Part shown: positions 7,348-12,255 of the stretch, one piece after another | Position numbering within the stretch: the first letter of the stretch is position 1 | Layout: each line of letters starts with the position of its first letter | Assembly: GCA_029051085.1 (NCBI GenBank) | Contig: JAIDLK010000045.1 | Span: forward strand, 1 to 12,255 | Reading direction: 5' to 3' | Length of the DNA stretch: 12,255 nt | Origin: Alphaproteobacteria bacterium | Lineage (GTDB): Bacteria > Pseudomonadota > Alphaproteobacteria > Rs-D84 | The notes under the pieces: model-generated | Seen by the model: only the letters and a program-made list of their open reading frames with translations | Databases searched by the model: none | What the model was told of the DNA's origin: nothing | Translations under genes and position numbers: made by a program

Positions 7348-8072
7348 TTTTCACCCCCGCGTTTCAAGAAAAATTCATCAAAGTTGGCACATCGATACCG
7401 CGTCAGCAAATCACGCGGCTCACCGGCCCCAAGAACACGTCCCTGCTCCATCAAAACAACTTCGCTACAGCGTTCGGCCTCGTCCATGTATGCCGTTGTC
7501 ATAATAACCAAAATACCTTGGGCCAGCGATGCATGCAACAGGCTCCAGAACTCACGCCGGCTAATCGGATCAACACCATTTGTCGGCTCATCCAGCAACA
7601 TTACTTTTGGCGAACGCAACAGCGCACACATCAACCCCAGCTTTTTATACATCCCGCCCGACAAATTACCCGCCGGCCTATCCAAAAATTTATCCAGTCG
7701 CGCCAGATGCAGCAGCTCCTGCTTTTTCTGAGCATATTCCTCATTACCAATGCCATAAAGCTTTTTAAAGAAATCCATATGCTCGTCTATCGACAGGTCG
7801 GCATACAAGCTCTGACTTTGCGGCATATAGGCAATATGCTGTGCAAAATCGTTAAATTTCACCGGACGCCCATCCGCAATAAATTCAATATTGCCGGCAT
7901 CACTGCGCATCAGCTGCAACATCAGCCGAAACAAAGTTGTCTTCCCGGCACCGGCCGGCCCGATTACCCCGTACAGTTTGCCCGTCTCGAACCGCATCGA
8001 GACACCGTCCAAGGCCGCTACGCTTTTGAATTTTTTAGATACATTTGAAATATTTATTTCAACTTTATTCAT
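7344..8072 (-). CDS. ABC exporter ATPase, first subunit
   Basis: This 242-residue ATPase has Walker A GPAGAGKTT (38-46), Q-loop Gln85, canonical signature LSGGM (137-141), Walker B VMLLDE (157-162) and D-loop GVDP. The H-loop, normally TTHxMDEA, reads TTAYMDEA: the switch His is Ala194. From memory, a similar TAYM form occurs in the first ATPase half of YbhF and RbbA, so it may be a family trait. It corresponds to the N-terminal half of YbhF. The ATG at 8072 is preferred; a TTG one codon upstream also fits. It overlaps the end of the adaptor gene by 8 bases (GATGAATAA), so translation is probably coupled. Confidence 0.92.
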   Translation of the reverse strand: MNKVEINISNVSKKFKSVAALDGVSMRFETGKLYGVIGPAGAGKTTLFRLMLQLMRSDAGNIEFIADGRPVKFNDFAQHIAYMPQSQSLYADLSIDEHMDFFKKLYGIGNEEYAQKKQELLHLARLDKFLDRPAGNLSGGMYKKLGLMCALLRSPKVMLLDEPTNGVDPISRREFWSLLHASLAQGILVIMTTAYMDEAERCSEVVLMEQGRVLGAGEPRDLLTRYRCANFDEFFLKRGGEK

Positions 8073-8880
8073 CAACCAAAGCGCTCTCTATTGTCATTCC
8101 GGCCTTTAGTGTTAAATCGGCATTATCAAACAGAACTTTTACGCCATATACAAGGCGCGTACGCTCTTCTCTGGTCTGTACATTCTTTGGCGTAAACTCC
8201 GCCTCTTCACTTATTTTTACAATACGCCCCTGAAACTGTCTGTTATCCGCCTCCGGCAGAATGCCAACCACCGACTGCCCGATCTGCAACCGATGCAACA
8301 TGGTATACGGCACATAAAAATAAGCCCATATCTCGTACGGATTCGCCAGCGATATCAATGCCGTTCCCGGCGCAACAACCTCACCCGGTTCACGAAAGCG
8401 GGTTATTACAATACCATCCATCGGCGCCGAAACACGACACCACTGCAATTTTAAATCATTATCCTGTTTGTTGCGCGTCAAAACATCAAATTCCGCCTGA
8501 GACATATGCCCACGCTCGGACAAAGCCTGGGCGCGCCCGTAATCATTGTCAATCTGCTTGGCCAGAATTTTGTATGTATCGCAGCTAAGCTCCATCAACG
8601 GCTGCCCCCGGACAACCGTATCTCCTTCAAAAACATATACGTCTGATATATCGGATGCCACGCGCGCCGCAACAACAACCTTTGTAGTCTCCAGCGTACC
8701 CGCATACATAAAAGGCCCCGTTGTCAAAACATGCTTTAATATCACAACCCCGGCACACAGCGCAGCCACACACCCAACAATAATAGCCGTACGACGAGCT
8801 TTCTTTTTTCTTGTCCCGACTTCATCTGTTTCCACAATGTTTTCAACCGGCTTTTTATCCTGCTTTTTTGCTTTGGCCAT
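8065..8880 (-). CDS. HlyD/YbhG-type membrane fusion adaptor
   Basis: This 271-residue periplasmic adaptor bridges the inner-membrane pump and the TolC-type channel. It has a Lys/Arg-rich cytoplasmic N-terminus (1-30), one membrane anchor (about 31-51), the first half of a lipoyl-like domain (about 66-98, with VFEGDTVVRGQPLMEL), a short helical hairpin (about 100-145), the second lipoyl half (about 149-180, SAPMDGIVITRFREPGEVV), and a beta-barrel domain to the end, including EFTPKNVQTREERTRLVYGV, a segment typical of YbhG/YhiI relatives. The hairpin is short for the family, so the assembled pump may have a short periplasmic neck. A strong AGGAGAGGGG ribosome site supports the start. It is the first gene of the exporter operon. 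Confidence 0.92.
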   Translation of the reverse strand: MAKAKKQDKKPVENIVETDEVGTRKKKARRTAIIVGCVAALCAGVVILKHVLTTGPFMYAGTLETTKVVVAARVASDISDVYVFEGDTVVRGQPLMELSCDTYKILAKQIDNDYGRAQALSERGHMSQAEFDVLTRNKQDNDLKLQWCRVSAPMDGIVITRFREPGEVVAPGTALISLANPYEIWAYFYVPYTMLHRLQIGQSVVGILPEADNRQFQGRIVKISEEAEFTPKNVQTREERTRLVYGVKVLFDNADLTLKAGMTIESALVDE

Positions 8881-8925
8881 GCCCCTCTCCTGGTATGTAA
8901 TTTTTAGGATTATTGTCGTTTCATA

Positions 8926-8953
8926 ATTATTACATTTTTTAATAAAAATTCAA
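8926..8953 (-). promoter_or_regulatory. Possible promoter of the exporter operon
   Basis: On the minus strand TTGAAT (8948-8953) lies 16 bases from AATAAT (8926-8931), about 45 bases before the adaptor ATG. The region is very AT-rich, so chance matches are likely. No operator is recognised. Confidence 0.3.
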
Positions 8954-9067
8954 GCATGCATTACAAGAATAATAACCCACGAGAAAAGATAAGGATAAAC
9001 AGCCATATCAGATTAACAAAAATCCGACACCTTGCAGCACATTTCAAAGATTCACTGGGATTTTTTT
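8947..9067 (+). ncRNA. Weak candidate tracrRNA
   Basis: The 266 bases between the adaptor gene and the array hold no convincing gene. On the plus strand AATT (8947-8950), AAGCA (8952-8956) and TACAA (8962-8966) occur in the same order as in the reverse complement of the repeat. They could pair with bases 19-22, 10-14 and 2-6 of the crRNA repeat, leaving a bulge between lower and upper stem as in known tracrRNAs. A T7 run at 9061-9067 ends an 8-bp inverted repeat (AAAAATCC 9018-9025 with GGATTTTT 9058-9065). No clear nexus hairpin or promoter is seen, and the pairing is interrupted, so this is only a candidate. The true tracrRNA may lie upstream of cas9, outside the window. Confidence 0.15.
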
Positions 9068-9146
9068 AGAAGCCATCTTAGAAAAACGTTAAATTATTTC
9101 GACAAGCATTCACATATTTGGAGCGTTATCAGATATTGCCATCGGC

Positions 9147-9182
9147 GCGGTACATTGATTTCCAAATTAGTTTTGATATAAT
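9147..9182 (+). repeat. Degenerate terminal CRISPR repeat with intact promoter
   Basis: This copy matches the consensus at 31 of 36 positions. The changes are at repeat bases 2, 3, 7, 12 and 23. Three of them destroy the 5' segment that would pair with tracrRNA. The -10 box TATAAT (9177-9182), its TG extension and a -35-like TTGATT (9155-9160) remain. It probably serves only to transcribe the first spacer. Confidence 0.9.
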
Positions 9183-9710
9183 TGGCATCTGCACGATCGC
9201 TGGCATTGTTGGGTTGTAGATTGCTTTCCAAATTGGTTTTGATATAATAACTCTTCGTTCAAAACCGGCATATTAGCAGTTGTAGATTGCTTTCCAAATT
9301 GGTTTTGATATAATCGGTATAAGGGTAACTCGTAGTCAAACGAAGTTGTAGATTGCTTTCCAAATTGGTTTTGATATAATTGCAACCGGTTCGCGCAGTA
9401 TTCTTTTGCTGTTGTAGATTGCTTTCCAAATTGGTTTTGATATAATAGTAAGGAGATTTCATAAATGAACATCAATGTTGTAGATTGCTTTCCAAATTGG
9501 TTTTGATATAATCCGATAACTGTTCTACTGTGTTATCGCCAAGTTGTAGATTGCTTTCCAAATTGGTTTTGATATAATCCGAAGGCCGTTGCCCTGTCTT
9601 CGACATGGGTTGTAGATTGCTTTCCAAATTGGTTTTGATATAATTGAATAGCCATATAAAAGATTTAGAACGTGGTTGTAGATTGCTTTCCAAATTGGTT
9701 TTGATATAAT
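9147..9710 (+). CRISPR. Type II-C CRISPR array, 9 repeats and 8 spacers
   Basis: Eight identical 36-base repeats start at 9213, 9279, 9345, 9411, 9477, 9543, 9609 and 9675. They begin GTTGTAGATTGC and end TTTTGATATAAT. A ninth, degenerate copy stands at 9147-9182. All eight spacers are exactly 30 bases. Repeat length, spacer length, the GTTGTAG start and the TATAAT end are typical of type II-C arrays. Each repeat contains TTGCTT, 16 bases, then TATAAT with an extended TG, so a promoter fires into each spacer on the plus strand, as described for Neisseria meningitidis. crRNAs should thus run spacer then repeat, towards cas2. The cas-proximal end has the intact repeats and is probably where new spacers enter. 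Spacer targets are unknown. Confidence 0.97.
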
Positions 9711-9717
9711 TGTCAAC

Positions 9718-9749
9718 AAAATAACCCGCTGAACATAGCGGGTTATTTT
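9718..9749. terminator. Bidirectional terminator between array and cas2
   Basis: AAAATAACCCGCT (9718-9730) and AGCGGGTTATTTT (9737-9749) form a perfect 13-bp inverted repeat with a 6-base loop. The A/T ends give a terminal T tract on either strand. It lies where cas transcripts (minus) and crRNA transcripts (plus) converge, so it can end both. It also occupies most of the 58-base space beside the presumed growing end of the array. Confidence 0.8.
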
Positions 9750-9768
9750 GCAATCTCTTAAAGAAAAA

Positions 9769-10098
9769 CTAGAACATAACAAGTTGCTTTGCCCCTATTT
9801 TTTCTTGTTTTTTCGATTCACCAACGAGAATCTCCATATCAGCGAACTGCTTTTCTGTTACCGTCATTAGTCTAACACTTCCACTGGGCGGAATCAAGCA
9901 TTTTAGGCGCCCCGCATGCTTTTCAACCTGGGCCACTCCCTTGCAAATTCTTGAATAAACAGACAGTTGCATCATATAGTAGCCGTCCTTTAGCAAGGCG
10001 TTACGAAATTTAGACGCTTGTTTTCTATCTTGTTTTGTTAGTGTTGGTAAATCAAAAAATACTATCATTCTCATAAATCGTTCCCCGTATTGCGCCAT
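9769..10098 (-). CDS. cas2: CRISPR-associated endonuclease Cas2
   Basis: This 109-residue protein carries the Cas2 N-terminal strand motif MRMIVFFDLPT, with the conserved Asp at position 16, and a ferredoxin-like pattern followed by GYYMMQLSVYSR, typical of type II Cas2. Cas2 dimers bridge two Cas1 dimers in the complex that inserts new spacers. The start at 10098 is chosen because GGAGG stands about ten bases upstream, and type II-C Cas2 proteins often have a short extension such as GERF before MRM. A second start at 10074 is possible. It follows cas1 by 19 bases and is the last cas gene before the array. Confidence 0.95.
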   Translation of the reverse strand: MAQYGERFMRMIVFFDLPTLTKQDRKQASKFRNALLKDGYYMMQLSVYSRICKGVAQVEKHAGRLKCLIPPSGSVRLMTVTEKQFADMEILVGESKKQEKIGAKQLVMF

Positions 10099-10117
10099 TA
10101 CTCAAAATCCTCCATAT

Positions 10118-11002
10118 TCAATATAGAAACTCCAAAACCGGCAAATTTAATAAACGACAATCCTTTTGTCTGAATGCCTTGGCCAATGATGCAGCCATCA
10201 TTTCTGCACATTTTAGCAATGATATGGCTTCTCCATTCATATTTCCATTAGCCAACAAAACTGATATTAGTTTGTTTTTTAATTCCGGCGTTAAATTCGA
10301 ACAGTCAGACAAATCTAACTTAGCCACACAATAATCTACAAATGGCCGCAAAGGTTCCATCATATCATCAACCAAGTTAAACTGATTTAACTGATTATCA
10401 TGATGAATACCAAAACACGGCAACAATCCGGCGGCAACGATATTACGTGCAACACATCCACGCACAATGGCATATCCGTAATTTAGCGCTTTATTGATAA
10501 TATTCGCATCATCACGACGTGTAAAATCACCAAATAGCAATCGCCAATATAGTTGCGCCGCATAAGCCTCACGATTATCACTATCGCCACTTTGAACACG
10601 CTTTGCTATTTCGCTTAATGCATTTTCTGTTCTCAACGCACACAATACAGCAGATTGATTCAGAATCTTTTGCTGCACCACTGATTGCCAAATACGCTTT
10701 TTTAATGGTTCACTGGCGGCAACTTGAATATGTGCCATTTCTGAATAACGCGAGTTATCATGAAACGGGAAAAAAGTGCCCGACGGCAAATGCGATGCAT
10801 CACAAGTCAGCAAAACAACGTCATTTGCGGCAAATTCTGACAAAACGTGCCCTGTTAATTGTACAAAGCCCGTTTCCAAAACAACTACCGACAAGTCCTC
10901 TATCGGAATCGTTGTTCTGGTATCATCTGATTCATAAAATAATTGCTTTTGCTTTACTGATAATTTACATGGTTTCGTTAGTTGAAGGATTCGCCACCCC
11001 AT
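10118..11002 (-). CDS. cas1: CRISPR-associated integrase Cas1
   Basis: This 294-residue protein begins with MGWRILQLTKPCKLSVK, the standard N-terminus of type II Cas1. The three metal-binding positions are visible: Glu145 (DNREAYAAQLYW), His200 or His201 (GIHHDNQLNQFNL) and Glu216 (VDDMMEPLRPF). It catalyses integration of protospacers at the leader end of the array together with Cas2. The length is normal for the subtype and the active site looks intact, so adaptation is likely functional. The ATG at 11002 has AAAAGGA upstream and overlaps the 3' end of cas9 by 38 bases in another frame. Confidence 0.97.
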   Translation of the reverse strand: MGWRILQLTKPCKLSVKQKQLFYESDDTRTTIPIEDLSVVVLETGFVQLTGHVLSEFAANDVVLLTCDASHLPSGTFFPFHDNSRYSEMAHIQVAASEPLKKRIWQSVVQQKILNQSAVLCALRTENALSEIAKRVQSGDSDNREAYAAQLYWRLLFGDFTRRDDANIINKALNYGYAIVRGCVARNIVAAGLLPCFGIHHDNQLNQFNLVDDMMEPLRPFVDYCVAKLDLSDCSNLTPELKNKLISVLLANGNMNGEAISLLKCAEMMAASLAKAFRQKDCRLLNLPVLEFLY

Positions 11003-12255
11003 TTTTATTCCTTTTAGGTTGCTTCCTTCCTTTTCTTTTTTCTGATTGCGGTTTTATGGCACAGACCGGCGCACGACGTTCAGATTTTATCTCTGACATA
11101 TCGCCCAATACGCCAATTTGAAACTTTTGTAAGTTTTTGAATGTACCAACATTCAATTTCTTTTGCGCATCACGCTTTTCATATCTATCCGCGGTTTGTA
11201 TCTGCTTTTTCGCCGCTTCACCACTACGGGTTTGCTTTCGCATAGCATCGATTTCTTCTACAATACCGTTAGGACATACAGCCCGCAACTTGCCATCAAC
11301 GCAGTCCTTAACCTTGCACAGAGTCCCGGCTATTACGATAAAATCATTTGGTTCAAAGGTATCTGTTCTAACTGAAAATACCGCCGCATTATCCGCACTT
11401 CTTATAATAAACTGTCCAGCAGGCATATTGCATTGCACTATATACCCCTCATATACTTTATCATCTGCTGTCGTAATCTTTATATAATCATCCTTGTGCA
11501 ATGTCATAACAAATTCATAGGTATCATCAATTACAGCAGGCTGCTGCGCCTTGGCGGGCTGCGGATAGAATATATCTTGGCGATTTTTATCAACCGTATC
11601 CGCAACAAATATTGGAACAACCACATACTTGCCGTCTTTTTTAAAGATATCCATGCGGAACATATTATCTTTATCAGCACGTCCACGCGGCAAAATCATA
11701 CTACCCTTGTTGGATTTTGGTGAATTTATTGTATCTTTGTGTGCAGAGCCCGTTGCCTTGCCGCGTACTGTGCGTGAAACAAACACGTCATCAACGGACC
11801 GCAAAACATCCGCCCGAAACCCATCCCATGGCTCTCGAATATTCTGCTTTAAGCTATCCCACCAAGGCTTGCCTTTTTCGTTACGTTTATTTTCAAACAA
11901 TCCTGATATTGTCGATAAATACCTTACCATACCCGGCGTGGCGCATGCGATAACAATGGCGTCTTGGGCATGATGTCGGTCTGATTCTGTACGTGATTTT
12001 TCCAATCCCCATTGACCACGTAAATAATGCGTCAAGGCCCCAGCGCGCACATCAACCCGCAAGTCCGGGAACGCGGTATTTAAAATCTGGCGAACATAAC
12101 GTGCTGCATATGCGTTGTCATTTGCATTACGTTGCCGAAAATCATCTTCGGAAGCTTCAAAATTTTTATTTAAAAGATTAGAAACTTTACTTGCACCTAA
12201 TCCCGATTTCAGCGCAGACACGCGCCCGACAAAATCATCCCAACGTTCAGTATTC
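10965..12255 (-). CDS. cas9: CRISPR RNA-guided endonuclease Cas9, type II-C, C-terminal part
   Basis: The reading frame runs off the right edge; the last 429 residues are visible, beginning NTERWDDFVGRVSALKSG. Near the start is the FRQRNANDNAYAARYV segment, which in type II-C Cas9 precedes the RuvC-III block. RuvC-III itself is SDRHHAQDAIVIACAT, with catalytic His and Asp (HHAQDA at visible residues 94-99). The wedge and PAM-interacting region follows, with FRMDIFKKDGKYVVVPIFVAD and YEFVMTLHKDDYIKI, matching the pattern of Neisseria Cas9. After KFQIGVLGDMSEIKSERRAPV, where Neisseria Cas9 ends, about 30 extra residues rich in Lys and Arg continue into the cas1 overlap. The RuvC-I, RuvC-II and HNH domains lie outside the window, so activity cannot be fully judged. 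PAM specificity is unknown. Confidence 0.96.
   Translation of the reverse strand, partial: NTERWDDFVGRVSALKSGLGASKVSNLLNKNFEASEDDFRQRNANDNAYAARYVRQILNTAFPDLRVDVRAGALTHYLRGQWGLEKSRTESDRHHAQDAIVIACATPGMVRYLSTISGLFENKRNEKGKPWWDSLKQNIREPWDGFRADVLRSVDDVFVSRTVRGKATGSAHKDTINSPKSNKGSMILPRGRADKDNMFRMDIFKKDGKYVVVPIFVADTVDKNRQDIFYPQPAKAQQPAVIDDTYEFVMTLHKDDYIKITTADDKVYEGYIVQCNMPAGQFIIRSADNAAVFSVRTDTFEPNDFIVIAGTLCKVKDCVDGKLRAVCPNGIVEEIDAMRKQTRSGEAAKKQIQTADRYEKRDAQKKLNVGTFKNLQKFQIGVLGDMSEIKSERRAPVCAIKPQSEKRKGRKQPKRNKNGVANPSTNETM

Noticed and set aside
9125..9146. Minus-strand tracrRNA anti-repeat, or a further decayed repeat, at GTTATCAGATATTGCC.
   Set aside because: The resemblance needs several insertions, it is out of the 66-base register, and the following minus-strand sequence has no tracrRNA-like hairpin.
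9183..9674. Self-targeting spacers matching other parts of the window.
   Set aside because: Reading by eye, I saw no spacer sequence repeated elsewhere in the window on either strand.
9167..9782. Several minus-strand open frames of 67 to 102 codons across the array, with repeating peptides such as YIKTNLESNLQ.
   Set aside because: They are translations of the 36-base repeats. Repeat plus spacer is 66 bases, a multiple of three, so frames stay open by periodicity.

Overview
The window comes from a Gram-negative bacterium: it has a TolC-type outer-membrane channel, an inner-membrane adaptor and Shine-Dalgarno-led genes. A proteobacterium, perhaps an uncultured host-associated alphaproteobacterium, is my best guess. 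The guess rests on the type II-C CRISPR style, the tripartite exporter and the moderate GC; no ribosomal marker is present to confirm it. Almost all coding is on the minus strand.

Left edge (1-1300): a minus-strand tRNA-Arg(TCT) with an encoded CCA end. Next, on the plus strand, a near-consensus sigma70 promoter drives a roughly 215-nt, highly foldable RNA that ends in an intrinsic terminator only about 20 nt before a gene for a secreted 20-cysteine protein. This could be a free small RNA or an attenuator-type leader of that gene. I do not recognise either the RNA or the protein family.

Middle (1291-8880, minus strand, read from high to low coordinates): a compact operon for a YbhGFSR-type tripartite ABC exporter. 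Its order is HlyD-type adaptor, two ATPases, two ABC-2 permeases, TolC-family channel, then a phosphotransferase-fold protein that lacks the expected catalytic Asp. Start and stop codons overlap at most junctions, so translation is coupled. The two ATPases are degenerate in complementary places, which predicts one active and one inactive ATP site. A six-helix HdeD/DUF308-like membrane protein follows, with its own extended -10 promoter.

Right part (8881-12255): a type II-C CRISPR-Cas locus. The 3' part of cas9 enters from the right edge and is followed by cas1 and cas2, all on the minus strand. Downstream lies an array of nine 36-nt repeats and eight 30-nt spacers. Each repeat, read on the plus strand, carries an extended -10 promoter, so crRNAs are expected to be transcribed towards cas2, as in Neisseria. 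A perfect 13-bp inverted repeat between the array and cas2 would stop both converging transcripts. The repeat at the cas-distal end is degenerate but keeps its promoter bases. No convincing tracrRNA is visible; one weak candidate is listed. It may lie upstream of cas9, outside the window.

The best leads for something new are the structured RNA with its cysteine-rich protein gene, and the exporter operon that ends in a possible pseudokinase.
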